Below, piece by piece: positions 37,540-45,899 of a stretch of DNA of 64,000 nt; positions within the stretch are counted from its first letter, which is position 1, and the number at the start of each line of letters is the position of its first letter. A program made the position numbers and the translations under genes. A model generated the notes under the pieces. That model did not search any database, had not been told where the DNA came from, and saw only the letters and a program-made list of their open reading frames with translations. This stretch comes from Isoetes taiwanensis (lineage: Eukaryota; Streptophyta; Lycopodiopsida; Isoetales; Isoetaceae): contig JAJEKV010000014.1 of assembly GCA_021234155.1 (NCBI GenBank), forward strand, positions 6,217,563-6,281,562, in the 5' to 3' direction.

Positions 37540-37940
37540 AAGTACGTGCATTGAATCAGTATCAGAGACAAGAAACACGCCGGGCGCGATTTCAATAGAA
37601 AAGATCAACCTCAAAGCACGCCTGGCGTGAAATGAATTAAATAACATTGCAATTCACGCCAGGCGTGCTTTCGAATCGGTTGAATTCACGCCAGGCGTGC
37701 TTTCGAATCGGTTGAATTCACGCAAGGCGTGATTTTCAAATGAATTGAAATCACGCCAGGCGTGCTTTCAAATCAAATCAATTCACGCCAGGTTTGCTTT
37801 AACATTTCACGCCTGGCCTGAATTGGTTTTGATTTAGCACGCGTGGGCGTGATTTGGTTTCATTACAGAAATCGCGCTGGGGCGTGAATTGGTTTCATTT
37901 GAATGAACGCCTGGCGTGAATATGAAAGTGCTAACATCCT
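37540..37940. repeat. Array of 13-bp palindromes (CACGCC-A/T-GGCGTG), 32-33-bp spacing
   Basis: The palindrome CACGCCAGGCGTG, its complement form CACGCCTGGCGTG or close variants occur at 37617-37629, 37655-37667, 37687-37699, 37719-37731 and 37752-37764, with weaker copies to about 37920. Four of them are spaced 32, 32 and 33 bp apart and are joined by CTTTCGAATCGGTTGAATT-like linkers. The array lies in the intron between the ParB-like and methyltransferase-like exons. Related sites are in the other introns of the locus and in the promoters at 41-43.4 kb. Confidence 0.9.
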
Positions 37941-37950
37941 AATACAGTTA

Positions 37951-39083
37951 GTTACCTTTTGTATAAAAATGTCTTCCCCATTTCATTCAAAGTTGCACTA
38001 ATCTCAGCCAAATCTGCAGGTGAAGTATTGGCATCCAAGATACGACACCTCCTATACGCATAGTGATTGTAGAACGTGTTTTGGCCTGTTTGTTCTGCCT
38101 GCCTGATGAGGGCCTTCTGTGCCTCAACAGAATGCTGCCTGTCGATGACGACGAATTTAATGTTATCCTTTGACATTAACTCCTCGAAGCTTGTTCGAGA
38201 TCATATCCCAAGGTAACACATCCGCTGGCATAGGCATTTGACCTGGATTACTAATCATGCTCTGAACAATCTCCATGGCATGTCTTTGGATCATATCTTC
38301 TGCTAACATAAATGGAGCTAGGTGAACGGATGAGGGACTTCACATGGATCTGAAAAGTTTCCTTAAGACCCAATGGATAATGGTCAGAATATTTATTCAG
38401 CTTGTTCATGGCCTCTAGCTGCGCCACCCTGTCCTGTTCATTCTAAAAAACAGAAGCCTCCATGCCTTCGACAACTGCAGGTTGAACATGCTTCCCTAGA
38501 TCTAGGACCCTCCTAGAAGCTTTCAAGTCAGCTAATTCCCTAGCTTGCTGCACATAATGACTTGCTGTCGGTTTAGTGAATATGCCTCTACGCACAGCTG
38601 TAACCCCTTGGCAAATAGATATTGGCGTAACTGCTACATTGGTTGGCCAACCATATTTAAAACATGTCTCACCGTTCACATCTGTCTTCATGAACGTATC
38701 CTTGTATGCAGTAGCTCTACAGCGAGTAAGTCTGAGCAGATCTTTCTTTTGCTTATGTGTAATCTCCAAGAGCAATTTGCAGTTGGTGTCATCCTCTTCC
38801 TCACAAGAGATTAGGATCCCTTGTTTGGCCATCTTGTCTGCTTCCTTTTTCCTTGAGAAGAGAGTTAAATCGAGCTTGCCATTTGTCTTGGCAAGGTCAA
38901 CGCATCACACTCGGTACCCTCGCCCATTTCCTCTTGAGGCGGCAGGTCGATGGTTGCTATAAGAATCGGCCCTTCATCATCTAAGGTGAGATCATATGGT
39001 CTTTGCATGCAGATCCGGTCGCCGCCCTTGCTTTCTTGGCGGGATTAGAACCCGAATTAATAGGGTTTTCTTCCTCTTGGGCC
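37951..39083 (-). pseudogene. ParB-like N-terminal exon(s) of the methyltransferase/HAD locus
   Basis: Read from the right, with frame changes, the parts are as follows. A basic stretch NPAKKARAATGS may be a nuclear signal. PYDLTLDDEGPILIATIDLP and DLTLFSRKKEADKMAKQGIL come next. A 129-residue open frame (38832-38443) contains ISCEEEDDTNCKLLLEITHK and FTKPTASHYVQQARELADLK. After a TAG come VAQLEAMNKLNKYSDHYPLG and MEIVQSMISNPGQMPMPADV. The last part (38176-37952) reads KFVVIDRQHSVEAQKALI and ends KTFLYK/GTAACT, a splice donor. The FVVIDRQHSVEAQKAL block has the shape of the ParB/sulfiredoxin core (V.DG.HR..A), with RQHS in place of GEHR. ParB-type domains bind DNA or CTP and are often linked to DNA methylases in bacteria and phages. 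No start codon is found. The ParB assignment is motif-based only. Confidence 0.5.
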
Positions 39084-40480
39084 GCAAAAGAAGATGAGCA
39101 CTTTTAGAGTACTTTTTAGGAAGAAGAGAAGAGATCACGCCGTGCATTTAAACCTAAATTAGTACAAATCACGCTTGGCGTGTTGGTAGCTCCTATTATT
39201 GACCATGCTATCGTGAATTTGAAACTAAATTATTTTGCATCCACATTTTAAGCTACATACCCTTCATGAATCCATATTTCACCTTTGTTTAACCTCATTG
39301 AACATTGCTATCTCCAACCATCTAACACCGCTATATTCTATATATAAAATGCGAGCAAAATTATGTTCTACAAAATGGACAATCGAGCATTAATCGATGG
39401 TAATACTTAAAATTCATGCAAAGCATAATAACTCAAACTCATGCAAAGCATATTAATCAAGGCAAGGAAATATCTCAAATTCATGCAAGCATAATACTCT
39501 CCACACAATTGTGTATTCGTGGCAAATTAAATACCTTGAATAGGGTTCGTGTATTACGGTATTCGATCAACGCCCTCGAAACTTGAGAAGAGCCGGTTTT
39601 AGAGATTGCTCTTCCACCGCTTCCCTCCGCCTCCGGCCCCGCCTCGACCTCGATTCGTTTTAGAAGACATCTCCGGGAGTCGCCTAGTAACACATTGGAA
39701 GGTCGCGGCTTGGATACGCTCGCCGAGCTTTCGAAGAAATAGCTTTTTCTGCAGACGAGAAATAGAGAAATTTGAATTTCAAGAAAACACAAAATGCGGT
39801 TTGAAATATTCTTGACACATACAAATAATAATGACGAAGACCCGTCCGCCGACTTCTTTCATTAAGTTTTTAAAAACCAATCTACCCAAAAAGTATCCCG
39901 CCAAATTTATCCCGCCTAAACGTAGTTAACCTAATCTTTCTTCTAATTCGAATTTTCCCGACCGCCAGAGTTTCCATAGCCCGCGTGATTTCGAGAACTT
40001 CGAATCGGCTACTCAAGAATGGCTCTGCATTCGGTAAGCATCTCATTCCTATAGCTTGTACAATAATTTCCGGTAAAGGTGTGCGAATAGGCAATTGTCT
40101 GCGAGGTCGAAGATGAATGTTTCATGTTAACTACAAATCAGAAAAGGAAAGTAGGATTATGCAAGATCGACTCCATCGATCCGACTGCAAACTGTCATGG
40201 AATTCCGCCGGGGATAAGTATGTCCGTTCTGTTGATTAATCTTTGCCTTCTGACGATGAAGCTTTACCTCGCAGAGACACGGTGGGGTGGGGATACGGTT
40301 GGAGAAAGTGTTGGAACATTTGTTGCATGGCCAAGAAACCGCTTAAAAAAGGTATGTAACATGTATTACATTGTAGAAATATAGAAGTAGACAAAATTTG
40401 TTGTATTCATTGGAAAAAGTTTACAATTGTATATAATCTGGATAAACTGGATCAACCAGACAAAATCCCAGACTACTGTT
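39084..40480. other. 5' flank of the ParB-like locus; no firm gene
   Basis: Palindrome-type sites near 39135-39185 (TCACGCCGTGC and CACGCTTGGCGTG) fit a promoter region for the - strand locus. The 103-residue - strand frame at 39481-39792 has no known domain. Confidence 0.4.
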
Positions 40481-40491
40481 TCAAGCCCAGT

Positions 40492-40926
40492 CTACTGAGT
40501 AGCTGGGCTATCGATACTCCCATTTCCATAGCTGGGCATAGTGAACTGATCAGGTAAAACCCCAGCAAAAACACCAGGCTCTAGCTCCACCTCCCCCGCC
40601 TGCTCCACCTCCACCTCCTGCTCCTCCTCCTGCTCCACCTCCTGCTCCATTGGTTGAACCTCCAATGCATCGTATAACGCCTGCGGTAGTGGTTCCATTG
40701 GTTGAGCCATCTCCATTGCATCGTATACCGCCTGTGGTAGTGGTTCGTGTTGGGGCATCCGGGCATAGAGGCTAACCACTAAGAAACGCAGCTCCTCATT
40801 TTGAATCTCGAGCTGACGGATGCGAGATTCACTCTCGATCAATGCATGTACTGCATTCTCGAAGTGATTAGATAAGAGGGCCAGCCTCCGTGCGATTGCA
40901 AGGGCCCCAGAGCCCAGATCTATCAT
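40492..40926 (-). CDS. Unrecognised acidic protein with coiled-coil and YDA repeats
   Basis: Open frame of 144 codons ending in a stop at 40492. The frame is also open about 110 bases upstream to a TAG near 41035, without another ATG, so the true start may be in an upstream exon. The N-terminal part is helical and likely coiled-coil (FENAVHALIESESRIRQLEI). The middle has two copies of PLPQAxYDAxE separated by about 20 residues. The next part is very acidic (EQEVEQEEEQEVEVEQAGEV). The end reads LPDQFTMPSYGNGSIDSPAT. No family is known to me. The palindrome motif and a TATA-like CTATATAGG lie 240-330 bp upstream (41163-41264). Composition resembles a transcription-linked or nuclear acidic protein, but that is only inference. 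Confidence 0.4.
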   Translation of the reverse strand: MIDLGSGALAIARRLALLSNHFENAVHALIESESRIRQLEIQNEELRFLVVSLYARMPQHEPLPQAVYDAMEMAQPMEPLPQALYDALEVQPMEQEVEQEEEQEVEVEQAGEVELEPGVFAGVLPDQFTMPSYGNGSIDSPATQ

Positions 40927-41162
40927 TGCCTGGCGGCCGCCATCATCATTACTTGATCCAAGTACTCCGGGGGTTGCAAGATCGGTGCTCCCGGCCCGGT
41001 TGGTGCTCGGCCGCGGTTCAACCTATTTGGAGATTGGGCCTAAACCGAGCTGGGTTGTGTGATTGCTGGCCCAAATGTAATTCCAATGCATCTTCGTCAC
41101 CAACCGGGTGATTAATGTAACTTGGCATCTATCAATAGGAAGTGAGCGGAGTTATCAGTATT

Positions 41163-41264
41163 CACGCCTGGCGTGTTATATTTATTTATTTATATAAACT
41201 TAGAAACTAAGAGACACGCCCGGCGTGTTCTGCTATATAGGAAAAACTATACACGCTCGGCGTG
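41163..41264 (-). promoter_or_regulatory. Palindrome cluster with TATA-like motif
   Basis: Three 13-bp sites, CACGCCTGGCGTG (41163-41175), CACGCCCGGCGTG (41215-41227) and CACGCTCGGCGTG (41252-41264), surround a CTATATAGG at about 41233-41241. The site type and TATA spacing match the two promoters at 42.1 and 43.3 kb. It could serve the - strand frame at 40492-40926. Confidence 0.45.
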
Positions 41265-41490
41265 CATTCAGCAGAGAGGGAGAAAAAAAAACATACAGAT
41301 AGATAAGTAAATAGATAAAGGCCAGGCAATTATTTACATGCGTAAATAATTGCCTGGCCTTTATCTATTTACTTATCTATCTGTACAGGTTTTTTTTGTA
41401 AATAATTGCCTGGCCTTTATCTATTTACTTATCTATCTGTACAGGTTTTTTTTTTTCTCCCTCTCTGCTGAATGCACGCCGAGCGTGTAT
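41251..41490. repeat. Large inverted repeat with an internal 55-bp tandem copy
   Basis: The left arm 41251-41338 runs ACACGCTCGGCGTG...GCATTCAGCAGAGAGGGAG...GATAAGTAAATAG...GCCAGGCAATTATTTA. The right arm 41343-41490 is its reverse complement, with the TAAATAATTGCCTGGCC...CTGTACAGG part present twice (from 41343 and from 41398). Only CATG is left between the arms. It could be a real inverted duplication or an assembly fold-back. Confidence 0.9.
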
Positions 41491-41499
41491 TCATGTTGA

Positions 41500-42100
41500 A
41501 GGCTAAGGTTAGCATGAAACACGCTTAGCGTGTTTCAAATATTATCTTTCGCGTGTTTCAAATATTATCTTTCAGATTTTTCTAATGCTTTCTACTACAC
41601 TTATTCATAATAGAAACTTGCATGCAATAGCATGATTAATTCATGAAGAGAAACTCAAGAATTTACTCGAAACAAAAAGAAGCAGATGAAGTTTATAAAA
41701 AACTATTCTGGTTTTCATAAACATCATCTACTTCCTCTGCCTCGAGCAAATGCAAAAGCTTGTCTTCTTGGATTAAACCTGCCATTGAGATGCAACTTAA
41801 AACTAAATGAAAACTAACCTTGAGTTTCGAATTTGGAAGGATTCAAGAACGAAGGACTATGCTTGTGGTTTTAATTCCGAGGCTTTTCGATTCGCGCAGA
41901 CCTTAGTCCCTCGCACACGGATGCTCTGAGAACTAAAAAGGCGAGTCTTTTTAGTAAGTTAGGAATTGCCGAAACCAAACATCTAACATTGCTGAATATA
42001 AATCTGCTCAACAAGATTTCAGGAGGGCGGATCCAAACACAGCAGAAACGCAACCGGCAAATCGTATGAAGGAAGGAAGAAAATGTAGGAACTTTGAGAG
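41500..42100. other. No firm gene; possible transcribed region of the promoter at 42.1 kb
   Basis: A CACGCTTAGCGTG site lies at 41520-41532. The - strand frame 41871-42053 follows the promoter but has no recognisable domain and no clear ATG near the transcription start. Confidence 0.35.
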
Positions 42101-42107
42101 CGTGAAA

Positions 42108-42195
42108 TGGATTTATATAGGCATAATTGGAAATAAGTTAGCGTGAATAATTGATTGCTTGAATTAACACGCCTGGCGTACGGTCTTCCCGCCAG
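42108..42195 (-). promoter_or_regulatory. TATA promoter with palindromic site (copy 1)
   Basis: On the - strand, CCCGCC and CACGCCTGGCGTA (42168-42180) lie about 50 bp upstream of CCTATATAAATCC (about 42110-42122). TTCACGCTCTCAA follows. The order and spacing are nearly the same as at 43.33-43.41 kb. The downstream gene is not recognised. Confidence 0.55.
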
Positions 42196-42909
42196 ACATT
42201 GACATGCATAGGGTATATATGGAGAATATTGCATTTCATGCAATAAATTCTCACGGCATTTTATTCCATTTATTGCATTCGAAAAAATAAAATTTATAAA
42301 TTTTATATAGGCTAAATTAAAAATGACTTTAAAGGCAAAATAATCAAGGCTAAAAAATGACTTGTAAGGTTGGGGAATTGTTTTAGGTCGTATAGGAAAA
42401 TTTCCTATGGTTACTGTGATGAATCAGAGATTTCTCATGTGGTTGATTTATAGTGTTCCCGAGACTTTGTTGAGACAAAATTTGCAGATACAAAATTTTA
42501 GAGAGACAAAATTTGCAGAGACAAAATTTTAGAGAAAACAGTTTGGAGCCAAAATAATTGGAGAATACAGTTTGATTTTATTCAAAAAATTTTATGTACA
42601 GAAAAACTGTTTGAAGAAAACTGTTTGAAGACAAAGTTTATGAAGAAAACTGTTTGATTTCATTAAAAACAATTGTATGTACAGATGCCCGAAGGCTTGG
42701 AAGCAGCTGCCCAAAGGCTTTTCACACAATTTACAGAAAAAAAATGCCCGGAGGCGTGTCCAAAACTTCTGTAAGAAAGGAAACAAAAAATGGGCCGCCC
42801 TGGATCTCATCACTCTTCTTCCACGCCTGCAACAAAGAAGAAGGAAAGGTGTTAGAAAAGAAAGAAAGGTGCAAAAACAAAAAAAAAGAAGAAATCACAT
42901 GCAAACCCT

Positions 42910-43291
42910 CAACCACTCCAAAAACTGGTCGAATTGTCAACCTTCTTCCGAATCCTCCTCCTCCTCCTCCGAGATTTCATTCTCTGTTTCAGGGTCAAGC
43001 CAACCCTGAAGCAGAGCGGTCATGTGCTCTTGGGAGGACATCTCCTCCTCTTCCTCCAACTCCTCCTCTTCCTCCTCTTCCTCCTCTTCAGAATCAGAGG
43101 AATCAGAGGAGCTCAACTCCTCCTCTTCCATGTCGAACTCCTCCTCTGAATCGGAATCAGAGGAGAATTGGGCAAGAAAATCGATAAGGGGGGGAAGAGA
43201 GGGGGTTCTTCAACCCGACGTCTCTTTGACGAGACCTCGGGTTCTTCATGAAGTTCGAGCGCTGAGGCTGAACGCTTCATGGCGGGCAGAA
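42910..43291 (-). pseudogene. Unrecognised small gene for a very acidic, serine-rich protein
   Basis: The ATG lies near 43280, about 50 bp after a TATA box. The frame begins MKRSASALELHEEPEV and SSKRRRVEEP. A run of seven C (G on the + strand, 43188-43194) then shifts the frame by one. The downstream frame reads SDSDSEEEFDMEEEELSSSD, a long glutamate run, MSSQEHMTALLQGWLDPETE and ISEEEEEDSEEG, and stops at about 42937. The KRRR stretch looks like a nuclear signal and the acid run like a histone-binding or activation segment. The homopolymer break may be a sequencing error, in which case the gene is whole. No family is known to me. Confidence 0.45.
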
Positions 43292-43329
43292 AAAAAATTT
43301 GGACAGAATGGAGGTCTTGAGAGCGTGAA

Positions 43330-43412
43330 CCGGATTTATATAGGGTTAATTAGAAATTAGCGTGAATAATTTATTGCCTCAAATAACACGCCAGACGTAC
43401 GAAATTCCCGCC
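43330..43412 (-). promoter_or_regulatory. TATA promoter with palindromic site (copy 2)
   Basis: On the - strand, CCCGCC and a CACGCCAGACGTA-type palindrome (43387-43399) lie about 50 bp upstream of CCCTATATAAATCC (about 43333-43346). CGGTTCACGCTCTCAAGAC follows, with an ATG about 50 bp after the TATA. It is a duplicate of the promoter at 42.11-42.20 kb and drives the acidic gene next to it. Confidence 0.65.
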
Positions 43413-43859
43413 AGCTATATCATCTAGGGTATATTATTATGGATAATAAATTCTCACGGCCATCAGCTATATGTCTTTTCGTAATCATATATCCAAATTT
43501 TCGATAATTAAAATTAGGATAATATCATTTCCTTGTTGTTGCCACGAAAATTCTTGTTTTAAATGATTTCGTTTACACCCATTGTTATTATTATATTAAA
43601 CCTATTTCCAAGGAATTTCTTGCTTTTAAAAAAATTTGATTTACCTCTACATATTCCATAAATGTACGTACTTTTTTTATCTTATGGTGTAATAATTTTT
43701 TCCTACTCATTGACTAAAAAGGGTGCAATTTGCCTAGGTCAATGGTGCCTCTCCAACTCAAGATGGTGTGCAACATATTGAAAAGAGCAATATCAATGAA
43801 AAGCCAACTTCTAGCAAGAATGTTGAAGAAAAACAATTAGTCCTCTATAGTAGGGTGCA

Positions 43860-45790
43860 ATGGAGGAACAAGAAGGTGAGAATCATGCACAAGTGCAACA
43901 AAGGGAAATAGTAGGCCAAGGAGTCATTGTGCTAGCAGATCACGGTCAAGGCATTAATGATGAAAGGCTAGGGGAAGACAATATTGGTATTGCAATTTCG
44001 ATGTTGGAAGACAACTGGAAAGGTAAAGGTTTGGGTGACAAGGAATGTTTTGGTTGTGTCAAGCAATTGGAGGTTCCTTGCATCATGGCATGGCCTATAA
44101 GTAGTGTTCAATTTGTGGAGGATTTATTTTTCCGAGCCCCGAGGTTGTTGGGGACAATGATTGTCTTGATATTGATCCATTGGCAGTTGGAACTCTAAAC
44201 CTAGGCAAAAGGGGAGAAGTATCAGTTGCCAGACATTATCCTAGCAAAAGAGCCAAGTTGAATAGTGACACCAAACGTGAGACAATGGTGAAGGTTAGGG
44301 GCTCAGATTGTTGTTGGAGTGCTTGTATGCAATTCTTTACAATAGAACAATTGGTGGAAGCAAGAGCCACTTTTCAAGAGTACACTGTTGATGAGAGGAG
44401 GACCTACATGTACACAATCTTCGAGCATGCACTTCAAGATGAAAGAAACCCAAACAGAAAAAGATACCCTTTGCTAGGCAAATGGATATGTGCAAAAGCA
44501 TGGCAGAGTATCCATGCAATTCCAACTTCTTCATGGCATAATTGGCAAAAAAAACAGGCAGAGGGGAATAGGATTGCTTTACATGGAAATAATGGTTTGT
44601 TGAGACCAACAGCTATAGGACCTTGGCTGCCAAGGAGATATTTGAAAAATATATTGATTTCAATGCAGAGTCTATGCCACACAAAAGTAGAAGGGATGAA
44701 AAGGGAAGAGCAGTTGTTGAGAAAAGGTTGCAATCACATTGTACTCAAAAGAGTATTTTGGAAGAAGTGAATTCCCTACTTCGAGAATTGGGAATTCTTC
44801 CAATATCCCAACCTAGCTTTAGTAGGTTATGGAAGAAGCATTTCAATCATGTCACCATAGCAACTTCAAACAACTTTGCAAAGTGCAATTTATGTGCTAA
44901 GTTGAAGGAGACTCTTGATAAGACTGTGCAACCTAGTCAAAGGGCTAGGATAAGGGAGCATATGGACCATATGACTGACCAACTATCATGTAGATCATGT
45001 TATTGGATGTGGAGGACTTTATCCGCATTGGAACCCAATAACTATTTATGTATTATACATGACAAGATGGACCAGCAAAAGACTTGTCTTCCACAATTCA
45101 AGTACATACCAAAGTCATGTGGAAGATCATACCCTTTCTGAGATCTCAATGGCTGGGGCAATCTTGCATGGGCATAATCAAACCTACTATGGCCATTTTA
45201 GTTTGGAGTTGTGGAGTGATGGTCCAGATTTTCATATTGGGAGTATCATGAGGTGTTTGAGAAACTATGAAAATGGATACAATGGTCACCTCGGGACCTT
45301 CTGACTAGCGGGCACTACATAGAGCATTGTTAGATGGGAACCCTAACAATATTGAAAAGTTCAGCAAGGCAAGGTTTAGGAAGCATGGGTCTAATGAACA
45401 TGTTGGAGCTTCAACTTCACGTGCTAAACCTCAAGATCTACCCAAAAGGTTTCTCTTGCAACTTGATAATTGTGCTGGCCAAAATAAGAACAGGTGGATG
45501 TTTTCTTTCCTATCCTACTTAACAGCTGTGGGGATATTTGAAAGAGTTAATTTAGGGTTTCTTATGCCCGGGCATACCCATATATCTGCTCGAAAGCCAT
45601 TGAATTGGATGGTCTATGGGTGTCAGAATGCAGGGTGTTGTAGAATACCTCAGCTGCATTTTGGGTATCTAGCTCTATCGGGGCCATATCCACATTGTAC
45701 CTCATGCCATTTGCTTGCAAGATGCCTTCACAATTTGGTTGCCTCCTCCTCGCTGGGTTACGAAGCATCATTGTGCCTGTAGCTATTTTG
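43860..45790 (+). pseudogene. DUF7869-type transposase relic
   Basis: Pieces in changing + frames follow the order of a widespread eukaryotic transposase-like family. There are ERRTYMYTIFEHALQDERN and KRYPLLGKWICAKAWQSIHA, then WHNWQKKQAEGNRIALHGNN. After a frame change comes SFSRLWKKHFNHVTIA with FAKCNLCAKLKE (a CxxC). HDKMDQQKTCLPQF and AGAILHGHNQTYYG come next. Finally there is LPKRFLLQLDNCAGQNKNRW with VNLGFLMPGHTH. The QLDN..GQNKN and GHTH motifs belong to the RNase H-like (DDE) core named DUF7869. The sequence leaves the family right after GHTH (about 45580), where EDID would be expected, so the 3' part is lost. At least four frame breaks make it inactive. Ends and inverted repeats were not found. 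Confidence 0.65.
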
Positions 45791-45899
45791 TCAAGGCAAT
45801 TTACATTGACATTAGTAATTAGAGTGAACAAGATGCAAAATACGGAATTAAAAAATAAAAAAACAACGGTAACATTTCCAGTAATAAAATATTAACAAA

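Larger units (their letters stand above)
27835..39083 (-). pseudogene. Multi-exon gene: ParB-like + DNA-methyltransferase-like (x3) + HAD/FCP-like (x3) + aromatic-motif C-terminus; broken as written
   Basis: One transcription unit is proposed on the - strand. In order: a ParB-like part (39083-37951); an intron with palindromic repeats; three tandem units, each a methyltransferase-like exon, an intron of about 200 bp and an HAD-like exon (37265-29829); an intron holding a LINE (28.6-29.5 kb); and a C-terminal exon (28565-27835). Support comes from splice signals: AAAAG/GTAACT at about 37951, GATAG/GTATGG at the end of each methyltransferase exon, and TTTCTAAG before each HAD exon. The whole is inferred and no transcript can be checked here. 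Frameshifts and stops interrupt it, but many sit at CTG/CAG sites and may be sequence errors. It could be a host nuclear gene or a gene carried by a mobile element. The function is not known. Confidence 0.55.

Noticed and set aside
37617-37930. Evenly spaced palindromic repeats that look like a CRISPR array
   Set aside because: The window is plant nuclear DNA, the 'spacers' are nearly the same sequence, and no cas gene is near. It is an intronic short tandem repeat.
42654-43187. 177-codon + strand frame rich in proline
   Set aside because: Antisense of the acidic low-complexity gene; the proline runs are just the complement of GAG/GAA repeats. The TATA box and ATG support the - strand.
27835-43412. 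Insertion from a giant DNA virus or phage
   Set aside because: ParB, methylase and short genes with a shared promoter motif suggested it, but the exons have plant-type splice sites and no viral core gene (capsid, polymerase, packaging ATPase) is seen.
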